From assembly GCA_025769875.1 (NCBI GenBank), contig JAGFNK010001197.1, positions 1 through 13,223 on the forward strand: 13,223 nt of DNA. Direction: 5' to 3'. A program made the position numbers and the translations under genes. The stretch comes from Russula earlei. Taxonomy: Eukaryota; Basidiomycota; Agaricomycetes; Russulales; Russulaceae. Shown piece after piece: positions 1 through 7,145 of this stretch. Each line of letters opens with the position of its first letter. Positions within the stretch are counted from its first letter, which is position 1. Below the pieces are notes generated by a model. The model saw only the letters and a program-made list of their open reading frames with translations. It made no database searches and was not told the origin of the DNA.

Positions 1-362
1 TTTTTCCTTTTCTTTCCTCTATCTCACATCTCACATGCTTCCAACCAAAGACCAAAGGACGCATGACCAGCCAATTCCCACAACCCGAATCCTGATGGCA
101 TGTGACAGTTTCCCTCACGTAGTCACATTCTAGCCCAATTGCTTCTCTGCTTCACCATGTAGATGTAATGATTTCATAAGATATTTTTTATTTTCCATTG
201 ATTATAAATGAGTTTAATCTATATCCAGTTTAACTGGGCTGAGCTGTAGCACTATGGTTGGTTGTGTGATTAATATCAAGGACAGATACTGATTGGCAGT
301 TGACTTGGCCATATAATGAATTGTGGTCTTTGATAGGATGATTGTAAGAGTTCTGTTATCAG
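1..362. other. No gene recognised; AT-rich flank
   Basis: No reading frame here gives a protein I recognise, and stops are frequent in all frames. The stretch just before 363 should hold the conserved helicase block that normally precedes the tail of the Helitron protein, but translation shows no similarity. The Helitron remnant that follows therefore appears 5'-truncated or badly degraded at about 360. I see no RNA gene or clear repeat. Confidence 0.5.
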
Positions 363-566
363 TTGAGATTTAGTGGATTGATATCTCAAGGGCAAACAGT
401 GAAGCATGTTGGGCTGGACCTAAGAAGGCCTGTGTTCACACATGGGCAATTCTATGTGAGGGTGTCAAGGGTGACTTCTATCTCCAACATAAAGGTGATT
501 TGGGAGGAAGAGAAGAGGGAGGCCTGGACCAAAAATATAGTATATAGTGAAGTGTTACTGGAGTAG
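363..566 (+). pseudogene. Helitron RepHel C-terminal tail (5'-truncated remnant)
   Basis: The open frame encodes the end of a PIF1-like Helitron helicase. The segment [18 protein letters not shown], then a [18 protein letters not shown] segment and a final [11 protein letters not shown] match the usual order at the end of Helitron proteins: helicase motif V/VI region, an SR(V/C)TS motif and a terminal NIVY..VLL. In an intact protein this part contributes to ATP hydrolysis and DNA unwinding during rolling-circle transposition in the nucleus. Only the last 60 or so residues survive. The residues before SQGQ do not match the expected AMTINK-type block, and there is no ATG, so the frame is a broken relic rather than a gene. 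It ends at a TAG. The expected-family comparison is from memory. The Helitron fragment at 5054-6913 covers an earlier, non-overlapping part of the protein and lies downstream on the same strand, so this is a separate copy. Confidence 0.8.
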
Positions 567-669
567 ATATAATAGGATGTGTGTTCAGTATATATTGTTT
601 GTTCTGCTTTACCACATAGAGATATATTTTTGAAGCTGCAACAAAGAATGGATCTCCTCTCTGTTTATG

Positions 670-760
670 AAGCAAAAAAGATTATACATAGTGATTAGTT
701 GATTACTTTCTGTTTAAGCAAGAAAGGGATTATTCAATGAGGCTTTAAGCAAAAAAGGAT
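670..760 (+). repeat. Three degenerate A-rich subterminal repeats
   Basis: An AAGCAAAAAAGGAT-like unit occurs three times on the same strand, near 670-684, 715-732 and 746-760, with small differences. They lie between the Helitron protein tail and the GC hairpin at 801-813. Short subterminal repeats are plausible in a transposon end, but their role here is inference. Confidence 0.45.
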
Positions 761-800
761 CACACCTGAGCGATTACACGTGAGTGATGGTGGGGGTTTG

Positions 801-813
801 GGGGCGCAGCCCC
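801..813. other. GC-rich hairpin, candidate Helitron 3' terminal structure
   Basis: GGGGC and GCCCC (801-805 and 809-813) form a 5-bp stem with a GCA loop, preceded by a GGGGGTTT tract at 792-799. Helitrons typically carry a short GC-rich hairpin just inside a CTRR 3' end. Here CTGA at 813-816 and CTAA at 835-838 are both possible ends. The position about 235 bp after the helicase stop fits. The exact end is not decided, since neither candidate is followed by the expected T. Confidence 0.5.
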
Positions 814-815
814 TG

Positions 816-858
816 ACAAGTTTTAATTTCATGCCTAAGGCATGAAATTAAAACTTGT
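816..858. repeat. Perfect 43-bp palindrome (20-bp arms, 3-nt centre)
   Basis: The arm at 816-835 is the exact reverse complement of 839-858, with TAA at the centre. It begins two bases after the GC hairpin. A perfect inverted repeat of this length would form a stable cruciform or RNA hairpin. It may be part of a transposon terminus or of an unrelated small palindromic insertion; the sequence alone does not decide. Confidence 0.9.
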
Positions 859-859
859 A

Positions 860-2000
860 AGCATAAAAGGAAAATGGTGTAACATCCAGCCCTCCTTGTC
901 ATTGCCACCTACACCTGCATCTACAAACTCATGCCCGCTGACCACACCCCCTCCACAATGCTCTGACCCTCTGTTGCCACCTACCTTCTGACTCCACTGT
1001 GCTTTTGTTTTTGCCACCCACCACCACACTGCCTCACCCAGCCAAAGAGATTCATGCAGAACTTACAGATGAATGCCACAAAGTACCAGAAACTGAAGAT
1101 GCCACTGCCTTGGAGAAGCAAGCACAGTTGCCTCCACCAGGAGTTCACTAGTATACTATGATGCACCACCATCTTAGTAGACATGCCACATGCTGGCTTC
1201 CTTCTTGCCTCCCCACCCACTCATGTACTGTTGCTCATGCATGCCATCACCACCTCAGTTGGAGGCAACCATGACACCATGGCCAAGACACAACAGCAAG
1301 AGCAATGTGCAAGTTGGGCTCACAGCCCACCAGCATTTCCTCCACTGCCACTGATGCATTGCCCTCTCCTTTCAAGCCCACCACAAAAGGAATAGCAGCA
1401 GTCACCTTGCTGCCTCCATTGAAATATGCCACCACAGCTCCAGCCACAACAACTTCAGCACTAGCAGCAATGTCTGGCCACATGGCAACATGTGACAACC
1501 AGGCCACCCTCTCTTTCCCTGCAAGGGTTCACTGAGAGTTCTGCTGATGGATGGATATAGGTTTATGGTGTCATGAGGCAAATACCATGTGGGAAGGTCA
1601 CCACATATGGTCAGTCCCTCCAGTACATTGTACCTCAAATGAACCTGACATGTCCCTTCCATACTGCAGGCCACATATCAATGCATGCACCATCCACTGC
1701 CCCATCAACACCTATGCTGCCCATGCCTCCTGAGCCATGATGAGCAGCAGCATGCAACAATGTCAACCACCACACTCTGTCCTTCTTGCACAACAGAGGA
1801 CCACCTGGCACCACTGTGACACACAACACCATGTTAGAATGCATCTACATGCACCCACATTCCCTGCCTCATTAACACCTGTGCTGCCCACACTGCCCAT
1901 GTCTCCTTCACTGCAACTTGCTGCAGCATGTCATTACATCAACTGTGTCCACCACTACTTCATGGACTCCATACTGTGTAGCACATAGATAATAAACTAT
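860..2000. other. C-rich, CpG-depleted non-genic stretch
   Basis: The + strand is rich in CCACC, CACCA and CATGCC runs. I find only one CpG by eye (near 935), although C is abundant, while TG and CA are common. Frames of 60-90 codons occur on both strands, but they are His/Pro/Thr/Cys-rich, mutually overlapping and resemble no family. The pattern suits an old sequence that lost CpGs by deamination of methylated cytosine, or simply low-complexity DNA. An AATAAA at about 1990 is probably chance. Confidence 0.5.
1680..1907 (+). repeat. Degenerate direct repeat within the C-rich stretch
   Basis: The unit at 1680-1731 (AATGCATGCACC, then a CAACACCTATGCTGCCCATG core and GCCTCCT) recurs at 1838-1907 as AATGCATCTACATGCACC, then TTAACACCTGTGCTGCCCA and GTCTCCT. 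Several substitutions and a short insertion separate them. This suggests part of the region grew by duplication. No coding meaning is seen. Confidence 0.55.
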
Positions 2001-2068
2001 GCATTCATATCTGTAGTATGTAGCACACCCCTGTGCTGCAATAATATAATGTTACATTATCATAAATT

Positions 2069-2253
2069 CATGGTCTGGACCAGTTGTAAACTGGTCTGAA
2101 CTGGTCCAGCAACCATTGGGCAACCACAACAGACTGGTCTATACTGGTCCATACCAGTCTGGTCTGCAGTTGCATGTAATTTTTGAAATACATGAATCAG
2201 TCCAGTTTGCAGTTGCACCCCAATGTGGGAAAAAAATCAGACCAGATCAGACC
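2069..2253. repeat. Cluster of ACTGGTC / GACCAGT motifs with inverted repeats
   Basis: Within about 180 bp the heptamer ACTGGTC and its complement or near variants recur many times. They build nested inverted repeats: a perfect 11-nt pair at 2075-2085 and 2099-2109, and an 8-nt pair at 2131-2138 and 2153-2160. GCAGTTGCA is also repeated at 2166-2174 and 2209-2217. This looks like a short palindromic repeat family rather than a gene. Confidence 0.6.
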
Positions 2254-2715
2254 TTGAAGCACTAATTATCACTATGTACACTATTGTGAAAAGGAATGTA
2301 TAGACTGACCTCAGTCTTCTGTATGAAAGACTGAGGGAAAAGACAAATGATAACTAACTCAAATTATTTACATGTACAGTCTGGATTGTCCATTCATGCA
2401 GCACTTAGTGGCTGCACATCCAACAAGTGTACAGTGATCACCCCAGCTGGAATCAAACTCTGCCCTCTGCCATGACAGAAGGTGTGATGCAGGTGTGATG
2501 CAGGCATGACCCCCAGCCAAAACATTACTCAAAAACCACTTTATGGACCTCCATTTTTCTTTGCTAGAATGACATCAATAACACTCAATAGTATAGCTAC
2601 AAAGTTTTGAACAGAGTTGTTTGAGCAGATACAGGGAAAACTAAAATTGCCAAGATGGTGGTGAACTGCTGAGTACTGAGTTCCCAGTGACCCATAGAGC
2701 CGCATCAGCAAAACT
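2254..2715. other. Non-genic stretch with small repeats only
   Basis: No coding frame or RNA gene is convincing. Visible structure is limited to a perfect 10-nt hairpin (2309-2318 with 2327-2336, 8-nt loop) and an 11-nt tandem duplication, AGGTGTGATGC, at 2480-2501. A motif fitting the pol III B-box pattern GWTYRANNC lies on the minus strand at 2450-2458. Confidence 0.45.
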
Positions 2716-3300
2716 GTCACTACTAGAAGTGACTAGATGTGACTAGAATTACTACTATATTAGGTCATTTCTAGTACACTCTGTTGAACCAGAACCCAAA
2801 CAGATCAAAGAAGGCGAAGACCTTCATACAAGGTTCAAGATCTGCTCATAGATGTTACATGTTAGACAGAACAGAACTTTAGAATATGCACATATGGCAA
2901 TAGGGTTATGCATACTACACTATCTATCACAAGATGTAGCCTTATGCTGCATCTAGAATGTTTCCACATCACATGTCACTGAGTGCGCGATATAGTGGAC
3001 ACCTGTAGTCACCTCTTTTGGACTTAGGAACAGCCCTGGGTCATAGAGGTATAAATACCATACATGTAGACAAGTATACACATCGCTCTATACCCCAATA
3101 TCACTTGAGCATTAGCACAACCTCTAAGGTGGGTTGCTTGGCCTGTTAGCTGCACTCTATGCTGTGCAACACACTCTAGTTCATTCTAGGTGTTTCTAGT
3201 AGGATGTAGTTTTCCTGATGCTGAGTAAGCCCTGTACCATATCATGATCCATATCCATCTGGGTGTCCCATCACCATGTCATGATATGATAGATGTCCCT
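2716..3300 (+). mobile_element. Possible LTR-like remnant with TATA box
   Basis: The stretch has promoter-like order without a gene. Repeated GTGACTAGA units (about 2729-2748) lie upstream, a TATAAATA box at 3050-3057 follows, and then more than 200 bp without an ORF. That order resembles the U3-R-U5 layout of a solo LTR from a fungal retrotransposon. Possible TG starts are at about 2716 and 2852, but I could not find matching CA ends or a target-site duplication. The boundaries are therefore approximate and the call is tentative. It could also be ordinary intergenic DNA. Confidence 0.3.
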
Positions 3301-3352
3301 ATCCTGATGAACCAAGGAGGTGGTGCTGCCACACTATAAAGCTAACACGACA

Positions 3353-3744
3353 GGCAGGAAGGGATAAGTTGACTCTGCTTATAGTCAACTCAGTGGATAA
3401 TAAAAGTAAAATATTTCAAGTGCTGAGTAGGCTCTGTTGTGGCCACAAATTATATTACATAAGTAATGACCTTAGTTGAGCACAAAAAATGTGACAAAAA
3501 AGGTTAAATATGGAGAGTCTACTCATTCCAGCACAACTTTTAGCCAGGCTAGGGTAAATGTTGTGCCGGAATGAGTAGACTCTCCATATTTAACCTTTTT
3601 TGTCACATTTTTCGTGCTCAATTAAGGTCATTACTTATGTAATATAATTTGTGGCCACAACAGAGCCTACTCAGCACTTGAAATATTTTACTTTTATTGT
3701 CCACTGAGTTGACTATAAGCAGACTTGACTTATCCCTTCCTGCC
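3353..3744. mobile_element. Foldback element: 185-nt inverted arms around a 22-nt centre
   Basis: Bases 3353-3537 pair with 3560-3744 as reverse complements. Aligning them by eye gives 7 mismatches and no gaps (about 96% identity). The 22-nt centre contains AGCCAGGCT. The outer ends read GGCAGGAAGGGATAAGT; weaker similarity may extend about 10 bp further out. The element has no ORF of note. Such a structure fits a foldback transposon or MITE, or two head-to-head copies of one repeat. Transcription through it would give a long hairpin RNA. I could not find a clear target-site duplication. The arms are far less decayed than the surrounding repeats, so the inversion is fairly young or kept similar by gene conversion. 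Confidence 0.85.
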
Positions 3745-3901
3745 CATCATGTAATCCCTCTGGTTATGATCCTCTGCACTCTGACTCACAACTAATTACT
3801 GACAGGTACTGGTTACCTGCAATCTTTCTAAACTTACTACACCACTGTCCCCAACAACTTTTATCTTCAAATTTTCATATTCCCACGCATAAATACTACT
3901 G

Positions 3902-4063
3902 ATGCGCATCTCTTCTATTTTTGCCATGTTTTGCCTTGCTGGTGGCACCATTCCCTCCCTCGCACTTCCCTCTGATAATCTGGAGTATGCCAAGCTCTTC
4001 AAGTTCAACTTCTCCCCTGATCTGAACTTTACTTTGCAGAGAAAACGAACCCATATCCGATGA
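3902..4063 (+). pseudogene. Short 53-codon frame, possible upstream part of the unidentified gene
   Basis: This ATG-initiated frame encodes a protein-like segment with CLAGGTIPSLALP, then DNLEYAKLFKF and FSPDLNFTLQ. It loosely recalls the part of hAT-type transposases where a partner-domain loop reads GIPF...P.F...L.P, but the match is too weak to name it. Its last codons overlap the exon at 4040-4268 in another frame. One explanation is that the two were a single frame split by a one-base change near 4040. The other is that this stretch lies in an intron that ends at the CAG before 4040. I cannot separate these from the sequence. Confidence 0.25.
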
Positions 4064-4268
4064 GGACCTGGTTAAACTAAAGAACCACCACAACTTTTAT
4101 AACACTTTCCACAATAACCCGACGGTGTGGTCCATGATGGATACGGATGCTCGAGCCCTTCTTACGAAGCATCTACATAAACTCAACCGCATTCTGCCAG
4201 AAGTATACAACCACAACTCTGCGGTAGCTGAGAAAGCTAAAGAGTTCACAAAGAAACAGAAGGGATAA
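4026..4268 (+). pseudogene. C-terminal exon of an unidentified gene
   Basis: The frame is open from 4026 (after a TGA at 4023) to a TAA at 4266-4268 and has a protein-like composition: acidic start (ENEPISDEDL), aromatic and His/Asn-rich middle (HHNFYNTF), basic Lys-rich tail (AKEFTKKQKG). It has no start codon, but a pyrimidine-rich stretch and TTTGCAG at 4033-4039 look like a 3' splice site, so an exon of about 229 nt from 4040 is likely. CpG content is normal here, unlike the repeats on either side, which supports a host gene. I do not recognise the family. The upstream part is missing or scrambled between here and the foldback element at 3353-3744, so the gene is probably a 5'-truncated relic, unless earlier exons lie further left across an intron that contains the foldback. 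Confidence 0.45.
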
Positions 4269-4350
4269 GGATTGAGCAAGCCAGAAAATGCCTGATATTG
4301 AGATACCTAGAAATGTTTTTTACATACAGTACTAGGGCTGCCACCCATAT

Positions 4351-4410
4351 GCCGCGGCGTAGCCATACATGTACAGTTTATGGCTACCGTAATACAGTAC
4401 AAATATAAAA
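4351..4410 (+). promoter_or_regulatory. Putative promoter region of the mS35-like gene
   Basis: Between the TAA of the preceding exon (4268) and the first likely mS35 ATG (4485) lie a GCCGCGGC palindrome (4351-4358), a perfect 9-nt inverted repeat (4359-4367 with 4379-4387, GTAGCCATA/TATGGCTAC) and a TATA-like ATATAAAA at 4403-4410. The inverted repeat could be a dimeric factor site. Function is inferred only from position. Confidence 0.35.
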
Positions 4411-4484
4411 CACGTATGAACCTGCCCTCAAGTGTTACGTGCATTGACATTCCCTCCCTTCGCGTTTGCTGCAAAGACAACCTC

Positions 4485-4992
4485 ATGCTTGACTACCGTC
4501 GCCTTCTGTCCTCTCCCCCTCGCCAATGTACGACGCTTAATGCCCCACGATCCTTCTACCGTACTTCTCGTGCGGCTTCCTCTACTCAAGCCGAAGGAGA
4601 AGCAAGGTGCAAGGTGCAGGTGGCAACTGGTCTAGCCCAAGCGATCCAACCTGGGCCGTCTGGAAGAAATCTATCGGCAAGCAATTTGAGAAACCACATC
4701 GGCCATGCAATTGGCTTGGAGGAAAAGTAGTTGAGTTTGTCTCCGTCTGGTGAATTGAAGCCGACGTAATCGCAGTCACTTACTTGCTCACTATCCTGTC
4801 TGATTGTATCAGCCTTTCCCGCTAAACCCGTCCTTCAAGAGCCTCCAACCCTGGTGTCAGATGCTATCAAAGATGTCTTATATCAGGCCTTCATAGCCGA
4901 CCCAGAGGCCAACTCCGTCCACAACCTTGCCAGTCAGCACCACCTGAGCATCAAACACGTGGATGCCATTTTACGACTCAAAGGTCTCGAGG
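4485..4992 (+). pseudogene. bot1: 5' part of mitochondrial ribosomal small-subunit protein mS35 (Bot1/Rsm24-like), broken
   Basis: This looks like the start of the nuclear gene for mS35, the Bot1p-type mitoribosomal protein. The N-terminus from ATG 4485 is rich in Arg, Ser and Leu with few acidic residues (RRLLSSPP, then APRSFYRTSRAASS), as in a mitochondrial targeting peptide. The core follows in another frame: WAVWKKSIGKQFEKPHRP and NWLGG (to 4729). A probable intron runs 4730-4812 (83 nt, GTTGAG to ATCAG, with CTGAT near the end). Exon 2 (4813-4992) gives PFPLNPSFK, then AFIADPEANSV and KHVDAILRLKGLE. The exon ends at GAG|GTGAGC, a good 5' splice site. Defects: a frame change between about 4590 and 4620, near a duplicated AAGGTGC, and a one-base loss near 4842. 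The family's remaining C-terminal region, which normally follows LRLKGLE, is absent and replaced by Helitron sequence. An ATG at 4380 in the same frame is possible but gives an unlikely leader. Family recognition is from memory but rests on several conserved blocks. Confidence 0.8.
4730..4812 (+). other. Probable spliceosomal intron in the mS35-like gene
   Basis: The intron is bounded by GTTGAG after GGA-AAA-GTA and by TATCAG before CCT-TTC-CCG. Removing these 83 nt joins two complete codons so that the conserved NWLGG block runs directly into PFPLNPSF. The candidate branch site CTGAT (4800-4804) lies a few bases upstream of the acceptor. An alternative donor, GTAGTT at 4727, would remove one more codon. 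Confidence 0.6.
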
Positions 4993-5053
4993 TGAGCCAG
5001 AAGAAGGTCACAATGGCATCGCAATGGCATTTTAAGGTTCATCATGATAGTTG

Positions 5054-6913
5054 TGATGATCAAGGCCACATCATTGTCTTCCTTCAGCCCCACTCCAAGT
5101 TGCGCACCCCTGACCAGATTGACAGTCTCATGTCTTCTGAGTTCCCAGAAGACAATCCTGAGCTGCTTGAACTCATCAAGAAGTTCATGGTTCACAGGCC
5201 CTGTGGCAACCAGAACAGGAATTCCCCTTGCATGGTGAATGGCTCATGTTCCAAGGGTTTTCCTAAGCCCTTTAGAGAGGAGACTTCTGTGACTGAGGAC
5301 TCTTATGCGCGCACCAGGAGGAGGGACACTGGCCATGCTCATCTCATTGGTGGCAAGGAGATCACAAACCAATGGGTGGTCTGTCATTCCCCTTTTCTCA
5401 TCTGGAAGTACAGGTGTCACATCAATGTGGAGTCTGTTGCCTCTGTCAAGGCTCTCAAGTATATCTACAAGTATGTCTACAAGGGCCATGACAGGACCAC
5501 TATGCAGTTTGGCAGGTGCATGGATGAGGTCAAGCTCTACTTGGATGCAAGATATGTCAGCAGCTGTGAGGCAGTGTGGAGACTCTTTCTCTTTGAGCTG
5601 CAGGAGCAGGTTCCCAATGTGGTGCACCTCCAGGTCCATCTTCCTGATCAGCACAGTGTTGTCTACAATCCTCAAGTTCTTGAGGAAGTCCCAAATAAGC
5701 CCACCACACTCACTGGATGGTTTGAGGCCAATGCTGCTGCTCCAGAGGGCTCTGACATTCTGGATCTTCTCTACCAAGATTATCCCTCCAAGATGGTCTG
5801 GAACAAAAGCACTCATAGGTGGACTCCAAGGGACAGGGGCTTTGCTATTGGGAGGATGTTCCATGCTCACCCTACTTCTGGAGAGCGCTTCTACCTGCGC
5901 CTCCTTCTCACCTCTGTCAAGGGTGCAACCTCCTTTGAACACCTTTGCTCATTTGAAGGCACTCTCTATCCCTCTTTCAGAGAGGCTTGCATTGCAAGAG
6001 GTCTTCTAGAAGATGATTAAGAGTGGCAGCAATGCTTGGAGGAAGCCAGTCATATGTGCACAGGTGCTCAGCTGCGCCACCTCTTTGTCACCATCCTCAA
6101 GGACTGCATCCCTTCTCAACCTAGGGCACTTTGGGACAGATTCTCTGCATCTATCTGTGATGACCTCAAGCACAAGCTCCAGCATCATCTCAACATCCCA
6201 GAGCCAACTGATGAACAGGTGAAGGACTATGGCCTCTATCTCATTGACCTCCTCCTCTCCCACTCTGCCAAGAGACTTCAGGATTGGCCAACCATGCCTC
6301 AGTTTGTTGAGAACTGGGGGGCCATTGCAGGGAATCCCCTCATTCAGGAGCAGCACCAGTATGATCTAGAGAAACAGGCTGTTCTTGCAGCTGAGTCTAT
6401 TGACAAACTTAATATTGACCAGCAGACTGCTTTTGTGGGGATCACCTCTGCTGTCCTCAACAAGACAGGGGAGATCTTCTTTCTTCATGGCCCTGGGGGG
6501 TACTGGAAAGACTTATCTCTACAACACCCTCTGCTACCATCTGCGCTCTCAACACAAGATTGTGCTCTGTGTTGCTTCCTCTGGCATTGCTGCACTCCTT
6601 CTCAAGGGAGGGTGCACTGCACACTCCTGTTTCAAGATCCCCATTCCCTCCCATGAGTCCACTGTCTGCAACATCCCCAAAAACTCACACTTAGCAGACC
6701 TGATTCGCATTACTGACTTGGTCATTTGGGATGAGGCTCCCATGCAGCACAGGCATGTGATGGAGACAGTGGACAGGTCATTCCAGGACATCTGTGGCTC
6801 TGACAAGCCCTTTGGTGGACTTACCTTTGTCTTTGGTGGTGACTTTCAGCAGATCCTTCCTGTTATTGTGCAAGGATCAAGGCCTCAGATAGTAGGTGCC
6901 TGCCTACAGCACT
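5054..6913 (+). pseudogene. Helitron RepHel helicase fragment (truncated at both ends, stop and frameshift)
   Basis: The frame joined to the mS35 exon continues as a Helitron protein. It starts within what would be the end of the Rep HxH region (HIIVFLQPHSKLRTPDQID). It follows with PCMVNGSCSKGFPKPF, WKYRCHINVE, YIYKYVYKGHDRTTM, YLDARYVSSCEAVWRL and LQVHLPDQHSVVYNP, all typical Helitron-helicase-like domain blocks. A TAA at 6018-6020 interrupts it in frame; reading resumes in the same frame. The PIF1-type helicase begins with a Walker A, GPGG..GKTYLYN, where a run of six G (6495-6500) carries one base too many and shifts the frame. The new frame shows Walker B VIWDEAPM (6721-6744) and FGGDFQQILPVI. 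The protein stops at 6913, where an LTR retrotransposon starts. The Rep catalytic tyrosines and the C-terminal helicase motifs are missing, so it cannot move itself. Low CpG content fits an old, possibly methylated repeat. Confidence 0.88.
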
Positions 6914-7097
6914 TGTCACAAGTACCGGTCCCTCGGACCAAACCGGCAACCGGACAAGCCTACCCGGACAGCCTCACGATTCCCACGCGTTTTGATGACT
7001 CACTTAGCCTCGCCTGTACCACCACCTTCCAGCGTGTTCCACCCTCGATTGCCTCACCGTTACCTTGTGTCTACTATTTGATATAGGATACATTGTC

Positions 7098-7104
7098 TAT
7101 ATAA
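7098..7104 (+). promoter_or_regulatory. LTR TATA box (TATATAA)
   Basis: TATATAAA begins at 7098, 34 bp before A7132, the predicted first base of the transcript. It is the only strong TATA-like motif in the LTR and lies in the expected part of U3. Confidence 0.7.
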
Positions 7105-7116
7105 ACCTGTTCGTAG

Positions 7117-7145
7117 AAGAGAACAAGCCCTAAGCTTGTTCTCTT
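7117..7145 (+). promoter_or_regulatory. Start-site hairpin containing the self-primer
   Basis: AAGAGAACAAGC (7117-7128) and GCTTGTTCTCTT (7134-7145) are perfect reverse complements with a 5-nt loop. The right arm, starting TAAGCTTGTTCT at 7131, is also complementary to the primer-binding site after the LTR. If transcription starts at 7132, the left arm is absent from the 5' end of the RNA but present in the copy at its 3' end only if that copy extends into R. Its role may then be at the DNA level or accidental. Confidence 0.6.

Noticed and set aside
670..760. CRISPR-like repeat array
   Set aside because: There are only three unequal, degenerate A-rich repeats with irregular spacing in a eukaryotic transposon context.
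1183..1988. Open frames of 60-90 codons on both strands in the C-rich region
   Set aside because: They overlap each other on opposite strands, have compositional bias only, and match no family known to me.
2401..2530. tRNA gene on the minus strand
   Set aside because: Only a T-loop/B-box-like motif is present. No acceptor stem, anticodon arm or properly spaced A-box can be drawn.
3902..4063. hAT transposase fragment
   Set aside because: The resemblance is a loose pattern over about 40 residues with no zinc finger, catalytic or dimerisation block nearby, so it was kept only as an unidentified frame.
4380..4484. ATG at 4380 as the start of the mS35-like gene
   Set aside because: It is in frame, but it overlaps the inverted repeat and precedes the TATA-like motif. 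The leader from 4485 looks more like a mitochondrial presequence. It is not excluded.
5244..5942. Minus-strand open frame of 232 codons
   Set aside because: It lies exactly opposite the Helitron helicase-like domain, whose plus-strand translation is clearly conserved. The minus frame shows no recognisable motif.
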